Source of the DNA: an uncultured Prevotella sp.
GTDB lineage: Bacteria; Bacteroidota; Bacteroidia; Bacteroidales; Bacteroidaceae
DNA: 64,000 nt
Direction of reading: 5' to 3'
Assembly (NCBI RefSeq): GCF_946407605.1
Contig: NZ_CAMJOS010000022.1
Coordinates: 1-64,000 of the forward strand
Below are positions 7,401 to 13,913 of the stretch, piece by piece (positions within the stretch are counted from its first letter, which is position 1; every line of letters starts with the position of its first letter). Both the position numbers and the translations under genes were made by a program. The notes below the pieces were generated by a model. That model did not search any database, had not been told where the DNA came from, and worked only from the letters and a program-made list of their open reading frames with translations.

Positions 7401-8931
7401 TCTCATAACCCTTGTGCGAGGCATCCATATCGAGACAGGTGCCGCGGCCTACATCATAGACCGATGGCAGATACCACTCCTTGATATGCTCTGCGGTGCG
7501 TGCGTCATAGAGCAGCTGACCCAGCAGGGCGCTCTGTTGTATGGCATAGACCTCCAGTCCTGGACGATCGGGGTCAATATCGCTCAACACATAGCGGTCT
7601 CCGTGACCTATGCCCGCACTGGCAAACCATCCCGTGTGTGGATTCACCGAATAGCCGCCCTGTATCATCTCGTCGGTACCATCGCCATCAACGTCGGCCA
7701 CACGCAGTTGATGAAACTCGGCAGGCCAGGGTTTCTTGTCGTTACGGCTCCAGGTGTGAGAGTGGTGCCAGTTGGTAGGTGTGCCGTCGGTCCAGTCGTA
7801 GTCCCATGTAAAGACGTAGTTATGGTGCGTCTTGTTGTTGTCGCGATCCAGACACTCCATCACCAGCGAGGGATGGATGCCGTCCAGATAACAGATGGCG
7901 AAGTGTCCGTCCATAGCCGAGTAGCCGTCACTCATATAGTTTGGTCTCGAGGTACGGGTGTAGCTGTCGCTGCCATCGTGTACCTCGTTGTATTTCAGTT
8001 CGCTGGCAGCAATCTCCTCGCCTGTCAGTCCGTCGATGACACTGATATAGAACGGACGGTTTCTCGCCGTTTGCGTACGATAGTCCACGATGCCGTCGCC
8101 ATCGACGTCGGCTACGCTGCTGCCCATGGCGTATTTTCCCCACGTCTCGTTCTGCTTGTCCCAGAAACGGGTGCCGTCGCTACTTTTGATCATTACCTCG
8201 CAGCGTCCGTCGCAGTTGATGTCCCATGCCACCACCATGTCGTTCTGTCCGGCACTGATATTAACATTGGGTCCCATATCTACCGTCCATAGCAGTTCGC
8301 CGGTGAAACGGTAGGCCTGAATCTTATGGCTTGTGGTGGCGGTATTCTCGGTATCCTCCTCACCAGATGCTGCACCGGCATACAGACGGTCCACAACCAC
8401 GGCATCGTATTCGCCGTCGCCATCGGTATCCATAGGCCAGCAGAACTTGGTGCGATAGTCATTGCGCTGAATCACGCTATTGTCGAAGTTGATGTTCAGC
8501 CAGACGTTGGGCCAGGGCTGTGTCTTGTAGAGGAACGGCTTGCTCATAGCTCCCTCCACACCTTCTGGACTGATAGCCGTTACGGCATATTCTGTGTTGT
8601 TGGTGAGTGATGTGGGTTTGTAGTTGGTTACCTTCAGCGGTGTGTCGTTTAGCTTCGTATAGTCCGCAGAGCCCGCCGTCCGCTTATATATATTATAGGT
8701 GGTGCCTTCCGGTTCCTGTGCCAGCTTGCGCCAAGAGATAAGGCTGCCTGTCCCGCCCGAAGAGGTGACACTGCGGATGGAGCTGCCAGAGCGGTTTACG
8801 GCAACGACACCTCGGTCCAGTGGCTGTTGCATCCGCTGGGCATTCAGGGTAAGGGGTTCCGTTACTAAAGAAAGAAGAGCCACGAAGCCAAATGTCGTGG
8901 CATGGCTGAATAATGTTTTTAGTAGTTTCAT
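4450..8931 (-). CDS. Rhamnogalacturonan lyase (PL11) with long autotransporter-type repeat region and T9SS sorting domain
   Basis: This very large secreted protein (1493 residues) begins with a signal peptide (about 1-31). A PL11 beta-propeller like YesW/YesX covers about residues 32-640. It opens with LDRGVVAV, includes a short fibronectin-like strand set, and carries repeated calcium-type loops such as MDTDGDGEYD, DINCDGR and VADVDGDG. PL11 enzymes cleave the rhamnose-galacturonate backbone of rhamnogalacturonan I by beta-elimination. Residues about 690-1400 are beta-strand repeats resembling autotransporter-associated repeats (NGGTLTVPN and similar), absent from ordinary PL11 proteins of about 600 residues. 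The end (YDISGRRISEPTKGVYI) is a type IX secretion-type sorting signal, so surface display is likely. It is the first gene of the operon with the GH2 gene; its promoter lies at 8966-8997. Confidence 0.87.
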   Translation of the reverse strand: MKLLKTLFSHATTFGFVALLSLVTEPLTLNAQRMQQPLDRGVVAVNRSGSSIRSVTSSGGTGSLISWRKLAQEPEGTTYNIYKRTAGSADYTKLNDTPLKVTNYKPTSLTNNTEYAVTAISPEGVEGAMSKPFLYKTQPWPNVWLNINFDNSVIQRNDYRTKFCWPMDTDGDGEYDAVVVDRLYAGAASGEEDTENTATTSHKIQAYRFTGELLWTVDMGPNVNISAGQNDMVVAWDINCDGRCEVMIKSSDGTRFWDKQNETWGKYAMGSSVADVDGDGIVDYRTQTARNRPFYISVIDGLTGEEIAASELKYNEVHDGSDSYTRTSRPNYMSDGYSAMDGHFAICYLDGIHPSLVMECLDRDNNKTHHNYVFTWDYDWTDGTPTNWHHSHTWSRNDKKPWPAEFHQLRVADVDGDGTDEMIQGGYSVNPHTGWFASAGIGHGDRYVLSDIDPDRPGLEVYAIQQSALLGQLLYDARTAEHIKEWYLPSVYDVGRGTCLDMDASHKGYEILSYADEYVYDCKGEKTGQTRSGSMYEGCWWDGDLQREWLNSPGGSGWGTNLMVSKVLGDRLAEFSQESNWATHAATGTRPAFMGDIIGDWREEVLLAKQDDNGCTGLVGYTTAMPTSYSIYCLQQDPHYRGDCTTRGYYQHPNTGFYLGGDMPMPPLPPVFVADVRNQMVSGKSVMFDLQNANGSVFDVNGESPTTLYLMNPRGHDYVFKGTGTTGNGQLIKSMQGTATFNCNLGHTGKNLISEGTLIVNGTIAGPVELRARGTLSGNVVLKDTITFEGALNYEGCRLKTVSSHITSKKSMTLPGNVYLEVDASLLYPDGGDGKPIPACFGLIVEGDLTFKNTNYLTVNLGSQEAADYVVAECTGTLTCDVTKLKTRGLEGINYDLVVVDGKKLVLKIHATRAPMQNVVWTGAESKLWDYKAQNFSIGGGSASAPPTSFVSGDAVVFNAQGQQKNVTVNEMMVTNGVYFDSGKYTLSGEGGISGEGGITINRNADVTLNMKYSDYTGKTIVNGGTLTVPNFYDGGQKSALGAATAAKDNLLLNGGTLVLSKDNMGTDRQITITDTATIRITQANSALSLKGAVSGTGYLVKDGAGQLNFTYGGANNFAGLIVKKGIVAQGSWNATFGKSGSPMLLAGGEVHQLDVNSTSTVPTFNHVVTIQEGTNNKIVGSSRGKINGSVKGKGNLTIVSKYVRCDIGLNFKDYEGTLTASGSQWRLMSNVTDMSKATLKVDAATNIAHYASGGGNQQTATLKIGAIAGTATDGVLEGQTTYQIGYLNKDMTFSGLFKGKAVTKEGTGRLTLKTAGSTSPITVNGGTLELSNTSSTAITTGLVIVGAKGIITGTATVQNLTLTKGATILCQLKAASNTCLTVKGNLKHDGDTILVEIPASRQLQVGDEITVFKVNGTHTGTFVLKVDAEGADYEFDTSTLLSDGTLRVTAVVDAINSPVVDAHSSVTYDISGRRISEPTKGVYIKGGKKYRK

Positions 8932-8965
8932 GTCAGTTATTGTTGTAATAAGTAGTTTTCGGGTG

Positions 8966-8997
8966 CAAAGGTAGGAAAAAAAACGATACGATACAAA
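8966..8997 (-). promoter_or_regulatory. Promoter of the PL11-GH2 operon
   Basis: On the minus strand TTTG (8994-8997) and TACCTTTG (8966-8973) are 20 bp apart. The lyase ATG is about 28 nt below the expected start of transcription. Confidence 0.7.
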
Positions 8998-9005
8998 TTA
9001 TTTAA

Positions 9006-9036
9006 ATAAAAAAAGATTGGCTTTCGCCAATCCTTT
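9006..9036 (-). terminator. Terminator of the SRP RNA - tRNA-Thr transcript
   Basis: On the minus strand GATTGGC-GAAA-GCCAATC (9015-9032) is followed by a run of T (9006-9014). It begins 8 nt after the tRNA 3' end. Confidence 0.85.
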
Positions 9037-9039
9037 TGA

Positions 9040-9112
9040 GCCTCTTGTCGGATTCGAACCAACGACCCCGAGATTACAAATCACGTGCTCTGGCCAACTG
9101 AGCTAAAGAGGC
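9040..9112 (-). tRNA. tRNA-Thr (anticodon TGT)
   Basis: A 73-nt cloverleaf with acceptor GCCTCTT/AAGAGGC, D-arm GCTCAGTTGGCCAGAGC, anticodon loop TTTGTAA (anticodon TGT) and T-loop GTTCGAATC. The anticodon stem CGTGA/TCTCG has a central T-T mismatch. CCA is not encoded. It lies directly downstream of the SRP RNA on the same strand, with no promoter between them. Confidence 0.95.
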
Positions 9113-9116
9113 GGGT

Positions 9117-9212
9117 GGGCAAGCGATCTATATCGCACCGCTACAACCAAGTACCTTTGCTATGTTCCCATCCTGGAGGATTCCGAGGGAGCTGGTCGTA
9201 CAGGACTTGCCC
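9117..9212 (-). ncRNA. ffs: Signal recognition particle RNA (4.5S type)
   Basis: The minus-strand RNA has closing ends GGGCAAG / CTTGCCC and the diagnostic apical segment CAGGATGGGAACATAGCA, in which the GGAA tetraloop is flanked by the SRP54/Ffh-binding symmetric and asymmetric internal loops. The length of about 96 nt fits the small bacterial SRP RNA. A TACCTTTG box at 9245-9252 is the likely promoter. tRNA-Thr follows 4 nt after its 3' end, so both are probably cut from one precursor ending at the terminator at 9006-9036. Exact mature ends are estimated from pairing. Confidence 0.88.
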
Positions 9213-9244
9213 ATGATATGTATGCTTTCCTCCGAAAGCGGGTG

Positions 9245-9252
9245 CAAAGGTA
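9245..9252 (-). promoter_or_regulatory. -7 box of the SRP RNA - tRNA-Thr transcript
   Basis: TACCTTTG on the minus strand, followed by GCACCC. No TTTG is found at the expected upstream distance; heptad repeats (9261-9290) occupy that place. Confidence 0.55.
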
Positions 9253-9260
9253 CGAAAAAA

Positions 9261-9290
9261 AGTGAAGAGTGAAGCGTGTAGAGTGAAGAA
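9261..9290. repeat. Heptanucleotide repeat (AGTGAAG type)
   Basis: Successive 7-bp units AGTGAAG, AGTGAAG, CGTGTAG, AGTGAAG lie between the divergent SRP RNA and DUF4199 promoters. Confidence 0.55.
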
Positions 9291-9391
9291 TTTGCTCCCG
9301 CCTTTGAATTTTTAACTATTTTTTAAGACCTTGGCCACGTTATGTGCGGGAAAATGCGTAATTTTGCAGCGAAATAGTAAATTGTTTAGGA

Positions 9392-9925
9392 GTGACAGCA
9401 CCAGAATACATTCAATTGAAGGCTTTTGCCCGCATCGACGGAGCCCTGCTGGCCCTGATGCTGGTAGTAGCCTTCGCGTGTTATATCGTAGGTCTTACCT
9501 CGCCCACCTACGGGTTTCTGGCATTGCTTGCCATCGTGCTGACGCCAGTCTTTGTGGGGGTTCGCCTGCGTCGTTTCCGTGATGAGGGTCTTGAAGGCAC
9601 CATCTCGTTTCTTCGTGGCTGGGCCTACGTCTCGCTGATGTTCTTCTATGGCGGTCTGCTGTTTGCATTGGCCCAGTATGCTTATCTGGCCTATCTGGAT
9701 CACGGCTATATGCTGTCGGTGATTACCGGTATGATGTCAGAACCCCAGAATGCGGAGTTGATCAAGCAGTTGGGCATGTCAGATCAGGTCAACGAGAGTC
9801 TTCATGTGTTGCAGACGATGCGTCCCATCGACTTTGCACTGGAAATGCTGACGACGCTCCTGATGGTAGGCGTCATGTTGGGCGTGCCTATTGCTGCGCT
9901 GGTGCAGAGAAAAGTAAAAAAGTAA
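9392..9925 (+). CDS. DUF4199-type integral membrane protein
   Basis: The 177-residue protein has hydrophobic segments near residues 17-35, 40-56, 77-97 and 148-166, with a polar stretch between the last two, matching the DUF4199 family common in Bacteroidota. The function is unknown. The start is GTG, preceded by TTTAGGA, which serves as ribosome-binding site; no in-frame ATG is available near the N-terminus. A TAATTTTG box at 9359-9366 is a plausible -7 element. It lies 15 bp upstream of the glycosyltransferase gene and is probably co-transcribed with it. Confidence 0.8.
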   Translation: MTAPEYIQLKAFARIDGALLALMLVVAFACYIVGLTSPTYGFLALLAIVLTPVFVGVRLRRFRDEGLEGTISFLRGWAYVSLMFFYGGLLFALAQYAYLAYLDHGYMLSVITGMMSEPQNAELIKQLGMSDQVNESLHVLQTMRPIDFALEMLTTLLMVGVMLGVPIAALVQRKVKK

Positions 9926-9940
9926 AAAATACAAAGAACA

Positions 9941-10879
9941 ATGGATATATCAGTAGTAATACCTCTTTATAATGAGGAAGAGTCGATTCCCGAGCTCTTT
10001 GCTTGGATAGAACGTGTGATGAACGAGCATCACTTCTCTTACGAGGTGATTTTCATTAGCGACGGCTCTACCGACCGCTCTTGGGAGCTGATTTGCGACC
10101 TCAAGGCAAAGTCGTCATGCGTCAAGGGTATCAAGTTCCGTCGCAACTACGGCAAGAGTCCCGCCCTCTATTGCGGCTTTGCCGAGGCCCAGGGTGATGT
10201 GGTGATTACGATGGATGCCGACCTTCAGGACTCTCCCGACGAGATTCCCGAGCTGTACCGTATGATTAAGGAAGAGAGGTATGACCTGGTGTCGGGTTAT
10301 AAGCAGAAGCGCTACGACCCGCTGTCGAAGACGCTGCCTACGAAGCTCTTCAATGCTACGGCCCGTGCCGTCAGCGGTATCAATAACCTGCACGACTTCA
10401 ACTGCGGCCTGAAGGCCTATCGCCGCGATGTGGTGAAGAATATCGAGGTTTATGGTGAGATGCACCGTTACATTCCCTATTTGGCTAAGCAGGCTGGCTT
10501 TGGTAGGATAGGGGAGAAGGTGGTACAGCACCAGGCCCGTAAGTATGGCGCCTCAAAGTTCATGGGTTGGAACCGCTTTGTCAATGGCTATCTTGACCTG
10601 CTGACGCTGTGGTTCCTGAGCACCTTTGGCAAGAAGCCCATGCATGTGTTCGGTTTCCTGGGCACCATCATGTTCCTCATTGGTTTCTTTGCCGCCTTCC
10701 TGTTGGCAGTAGGTAAGGTGTTCGGTCTTCTGTGGATCACCGACTCTGCCTTCTTCTACCTCTCGCTGACCATGATGATTCTGGGTACGCAGTTCTTCCT
10801 GGCAGGTTTCCTTGGCGACCTTATCAGCCGTACGTCGAATGTACGTAATGACTATCAAATAGAAGAGAAGATAGGATGA
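9941..10879 (+). CDS. Family 2 glycosyltransferase, polyprenyl-phosphate sugar synthase type
   Basis: The 312-residue protein has a GT-A catalytic domain with VVIPLYNEEE near the N-terminus and the metal-binding MDADLQDSP segment near residue 90. Two transmembrane helices follow at about 233-260 and 268-292. This architecture matches DPM1/GtrB/ArnC-like enzymes that transfer a sugar from a nucleotide donor to undecaprenyl phosphate at the cytoplasmic face. The donor sugar cannot be told from sequence. The stop overlaps the next gene's start (ATGA), a sign of translational coupling. Confidence 0.88.
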   Translation: MDISVVIPLYNEEESIPELFAWIERVMNEHHFSYEVIFISDGSTDRSWELICDLKAKSSCVKGIKFRRNYGKSPALYCGFAEAQGDVVITMDADLQDSPDEIPELYRMIKEERYDLVSGYKQKRYDPLSKTLPTKLFNATARAVSGINNLHDFNCGLKAYRRDVVKNIEVYGEMHRYIPYLAKQAGFGRIGEKVVQHQARKYGASKFMGWNRFVNGYLDLLTLWFLSTFGKKPMHVFGFLGTIMFLIGFFAAFLLAVGKVFGLLWITDSAFFYLSLTMMILGTQFFLAGFLGDLISRTSNVRNDYQIEEKIG

Positions 10880-11364
10880 GACGTCTGTTCCTTCTGCTTA
10901 TCCTCTCTGTTGTGCTGGTGGCCTGCTCCAGTATAGAGTGTCCTATCGAGAATACGGTAGCGGTCAACTATGCTGTGATGAAATATCAGAATGGTGAAGA
11001 GGTGGCTGACACCTTGAATGATACTCTCTGGGTGTGGTCGCGTCGTGCCGACGGTGATGACACCCTGTTGTATAATCGTGGGGTTAATGTCCGCTCTTTT
11101 AGTTTGCCAACAAGCTATCAGGGACCTCAGGATACATTGATTTTCCTGACTGTCGATACCTTACAGAACTTCGACGTCGACACGGTGTGGATCAGCAAGG
11201 AAGATATTCCCCACTTCGAATCAGTGGACTGTGCCGTTCGCTACTTCCACAAGATCACCGATGTGAGGAGTACCCATGAAGCCATCGATACAATCATCAT
11301 TAATAATTCATCAGTAACCTATGACTCGTCGGTCAAGCATCTGTACATTCATTTCAAGAAGTAA
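10876..11364 (+). CDS. DUF6452-like lipoprotein
   Basis: A 162-residue precursor with signal sequence and lipobox LVAC (Cys17), then a beta-rich domain with no recognisable enzyme motif. It resembles the small DUF6452 proteins of Bacteroidales, which occur beside DUF6048 genes, as here. The start overlaps the glycosyltransferase stop by 4 bp, so it belongs to the same operon. The function is unknown; the envelope location follows from the lipobox. Confidence 0.75.
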   Translation: MRRLFLLLILSVVLVACSSIECPIENTVAVNYAVMKYQNGEEVADTLNDTLWVWSRRADGDDTLLYNRGVNVRSFSLPTSYQGPQDTLIFLTVDTLQNFDVDTVWISKEDIPHFESVDCAVRYFHKITDVRSTHEAIDTIIINNSSVTYDSSVKHLYIHFKK

Positions 11365-12022
11365 GTTGTGGCTGGTGACGCTTATCGTCTTCCACCTGTC
11401 GCTGCTCTCTGCCTCGGCTCAGGGCTTCTTGAAGCTGCAGCAGGACTCTATCCCGTTCTTCCGGGGTTTTGCCGTCTCTGCCGACTTGGTGGGTCTGGCT
11501 CAGATGCAGCTTGGTGACTACGGACAATATGAGGCAGCACTGCGACTCAACCTTCACGACCAGTATTTCCCCATTGTGGAGCTGGGTGTTGGCAAGGCCA
11601 ATCATGTGGATGATGAGGTGACGCATATCACTTACAAGACCAGTGCCCCCTATTTCCGTGTGGGTGTCGATGTGAATATCGCGAAGAACAAACATGCTAA
11701 CAACCGCATCTATGTAGGTGTGCGCTATGCCTATACCAGTTATAAGGTGGATGTAAACCGTTCGCCCTTTGAAGACCCGGTATGGAAAAACACCACGTAT
11801 TACGACGTGTCGGATGTGGCTTGCTCGCAACACTGGGCCGAAGTGCTCTTCGGCATCGATGCCCAGCTGGTGGGTCCGCTGCATCTGGGATGGAGTGTGC
11901 GTTATCGCAACCGCTTATCCAACGACGACGGCATCATTGGTAAGACGTGGTATGTGCCGGGCTATGGCATACAGGACACGTCGAATCTGGGTGCCACTTT
12001 CAATGTCAGCATTGATATTTAA
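11321..12022 (+). CDS. DUF6048-like outer-membrane beta-barrel protein
   Basis: A 233-residue precursor with a hydrophobic N-terminal segment (LWLVTLIVFHLSLLSASAQ) as signal peptide and many amphipathic aromatic strands ending FNVSIDI, typical of a small outer-membrane barrel (DUF6048). The ATG at 11321 overlaps the upstream gene by 44 bp. TTG at 11366 or GTG at 11375 would remove the overlap and still keep most of the signal, so the start is uncertain. It probably acts with the adjacent DUF6452-like lipoprotein. Confidence 0.75.
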   Translation: MTRRSSICTFISRSKLWLVTLIVFHLSLLSASAQGFLKLQQDSIPFFRGFAVSADLVGLAQMQLGDYGQYEAALRLNLHDQYFPIVELGVGKANHVDDEVTHITYKTSAPYFRVGVDVNIAKNKHANNRIYVGVRYAYTSYKVDVNRSPFEDPVWKNTTYYDVSDVACSQHWAEVLFGIDAQLVGPLHLGWSVRYRNRLSNDDGIIGKTWYVPGYGIQDTSNLGATFNVSIDI

Positions 12023-12025
12023 GAT

Positions 12026-12955
12026 ATGATGAGGAGGTTCCTGTTTATCGGTTTTGGTTTGTTGCTTCTGGTATCCTGCACGGAAAAGGCGGCGTTCCAG
12101 AAGAACAGCAACTTGGTGTTTGGCACCATTTATAACATCACCTATCAGTATGCCGACGACCTGCAGGCTGAGATCGAGGCCGAGTTGCAGAAGGTAGATG
12201 GTGAGTTTTCGATGTTTAACCCCCAGTCAACTGTTGCCCGCATCAACGGCGGCGACTCTACAGTGGAGCGTTCCGCCATGTTCCGCGAGATTTTCGAGCT
12301 GGCGAAGACCGTTAACAAGGAGACCAATGGCGCCTTCGATATCCATGTGGCTCCGCTGGTCAATGCCTGGGGCTTTGGCTTCAAACATGACCAGTTGCCT
12401 ACGCCCCAACAGGTTGACAGTCTGCTGAAGATACGTGATCAGATGGATTTCAGCGCCATTGCCAAAGGCTATGGCTGTGATGTGGTGGCCCGTCTGCTGC
12501 GGTCTCATGGTATCGAGAACTTCATGGTGGAGATAGGTGGCGAGGTTGTGCTGAGCGGACATAACGACAAAGGCCAGCCTTGGCATATCGGTGTCAACAA
12601 ACCTGTGGAGAACCCCGAGGATGGCGACCTCCAGACGGTGCTGAGTATCACCGACTGCGCCATAGCCACCAGCGGCAACTATCGCAACTTCTATTATAAG
12701 GACGGTCAGCGCTATGCCCATACCATCGACCCCCGCACAGGCTATCCCGTGCAGCATAGTCTTCTCTCGGCGACCGTGGTGGCTGCCGACTGTGCCACTG
12801 CCGATGCCTATGCCACCTCGTTTATGGTGCTGGGTCTTGACAGTGCCCAGGCTGTGCTTAACAGTCATCCCGAGTTGAAGGCCTATCTGATATATAGCGA
12901 TGAGTCAGGACAGATGTCGGTATGGCGTTCTGAGACCTTAGACTGTGAATTATAA
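12026..12955 (+). CDS. apbE: FAD:protein FMN transferase, lipoprotein
   Basis: This enzyme attaches FMN covalently to threonine residues of flavoproteins such as NqrB/NqrC and RnfG outside the cytoplasm. The 309-residue precursor has a lipobox (LLVSC). ApbE motifs occur in order: SMFNPQS, FDIHVAPLVNAWGFG, AIAKGYGCD, the glycine-rich VEIGGEV, HTIDPRTGYPV, and the Mg-binding DAYATSFMVLG. The length is normal for the family. ATG codons at 12026 and 12029 are equally possible starts. It starts 3 bp after the DUF6048-like gene, in the same direction. Confidence 0.93.
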   Translation: MMRRFLFIGFGLLLLVSCTEKAAFQKNSNLVFGTIYNITYQYADDLQAEIEAELQKVDGEFSMFNPQSTVARINGGDSTVERSAMFREIFELAKTVNKETNGAFDIHVAPLVNAWGFGFKHDQLPTPQQVDSLLKIRDQMDFSAIAKGYGCDVVARLLRSHGIENFMVEIGGEVVLSGHNDKGQPWHIGVNKPVENPEDGDLQTVLSITDCAIATSGNYRNFYYKDGQRYAHTIDPRTGYPVQHSLLSATVVAADCATADAYATSFMVLGLDSAQAVLNSHPELKAYLIYSDESGQMSVWRSETLDCEL

Positions 12956-12966
12956 TCAGTAGCACC

Positions 12967-13638
12967 ATGAACTCCTTCCGTCTCTACGACAGTCTCCTGC
13001 AGTTTTCTTTATTCCAGGGCTTGAGCCGTGCCGAGCTGTTGCAACTCACGGGTCAGACCAAGTTCGGATTCCTGAAACTGCCAGAGGGAAAGCCTGTTGT
13101 TCGTGAAGGAGAACCATGTAGTCAGCTCTATTTCCTGATTGACGGACGCTTGTCACTCACCACGATGAGTGACGATCGCCGCTATTCCGTCATAGAACAG
13201 CTGTCAGCCCCTTGGCTCCTGCAGCCCGAAGCCGTTTTCGGAGCCCATCCGCAATACACCTGCACTGTTTCTACGCTAACGGAATGCCATTTTATCACCC
13301 TCTCCAAAGACGAGGTGTTGCGTCTTCTTGAGGACTTCTTTATTATCCGTCTCAACCTGCTGAATCTGCTGTCCACCCAGTCCCAGCGACGGGGTCGCCA
13401 GCCTTGGCGCCGTAGTCCTGAGACCCTCCGTCAGCGCATCATCCGCTTTTTCGTAGACCACTGTCTCTATCCTGCCGGTCCGAAACAGTTTCGTATGCTG
13501 ATGACACAGTTGGCCCAGGAGGTGGGCGACAGTCGTCTGGATGTCTCTCGGGTGCTTAACGCCTTGCAGACAGAAGGTCTGTTGCATCTTCGTCGCGGTA
13601 TCATCGAGATACCATCACTCGAACACCTTTTAATGTAA
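12967..13638 (+). CDS. Crp/Fnr-family transcriptional regulator
   Basis: The 223-residue protein has a cyclic-nucleotide-binding-like beta-roll (about 20-115), a dimerisation helix, and a C-terminal winged helix-turn-helix (about 150-205; AQEVGDSRLDVSRVLNAL). No cluster of cysteines typical of oxygen-sensing Fnr is present, so it is more like the Crp-type redox or nitrosative regulators of Bacteroidota. The ligand is unknown. It lies 11 bp after apbE and is probably in the same operon. A hairpin GGTTTCAT/ATGAAACC at 13667-13689 follows the stop. Confidence 0.85.
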   Translation: MNSFRLYDSLLQFSLFQGLSRAELLQLTGQTKFGFLKLPEGKPVVREGEPCSQLYFLIDGRLSLTTMSDDRRYSVIEQLSAPWLLQPEAVFGAHPQYTCTVSTLTECHFITLSKDEVLRLLEDFFIIRLNLLNLLSTQSQRRGRQPWRRSPETLRQRIIRFFVDHCLYPAGPKQFRMLMTQLAQEVGDSRLDVSRVLNALQTEGLLHLRRGIIEIPSLEHLLM

Positions 13639-13746
13639 GGCCTTTCCGTTACTTTCTGTGCCTTTCGGTTTCATCGTATTGATGAAACCCGTAGGGATTT
13701 TCCTCGCAAGAATAGGGAAACTCCCCTATAGGTTTAGGGTTTTCTA

Positions 13747-13778
13747 TTTGTGTAACTCGTTGAAACTCCGTATCTTTG
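13747..13778 (+). promoter_or_regulatory. Promoter of an orphan short transcript
   Basis: TTTG (13747-13750) and TATCTTTG (13771-13778) have exactly 20 bp between them. No plus-strand gene lies downstream. Confidence 0.7.
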
Positions 13779-13784
13779 CATCAA

Positions 13785-13886
13785 CAAAAGAATAGAAATA
13801 CCATAGGTTTGTTTTTTAGGTTATTGTTTGCTTTTAGTACTGACAGGGGCGCAACCGATGTGATATCTGGATGCGCCCCTTTTTTA
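13785..13886 (+). ncRNA. Candidate small RNA of about 100 nt
   Basis: A consensus promoter at 13747-13778 and a strong terminator hairpin, GGGGCGCA (13846-13853) with TGCGCCCC (13872-13879) plus T7, delimit a transcript of about 100 nt with no usable reading frame. It lies between the Crp/Fnr gene and the convergent CotH gene. No known RNA family is recognised. Promoter, spacing and terminator are seen; the existence of the RNA is inferred. Confidence 0.55.
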
Positions 13887-13913
13887 TTTTGACCACGAAA
13901 AATGTGTTCGTCT

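Noticed and set aside
6517..8292. 591-codon open frame on the plus strand opposite the PL11 gene
   Set aside because: It lies entirely antisense to a well-supported lyase. Its His/Arg/Val-rich translation is what GC-rich antisense codons give, and no domain is visible.
1484..8931. Complete polysaccharide utilisation locus
   Set aside because: No SusC/SusD pair or hybrid two-component regulator is adjacent. The outer-membrane barrel at 37.9-41.0 kb is far away and has no SusD, so only an enzyme pair is claimed.
13667..13689. Rho-independent terminator after the Crp/Fnr gene
   Set aside because: The GGTTTCAT/ATGAAACC hairpin is good but the following bases are not T-rich, so I did not list it as a terminator.
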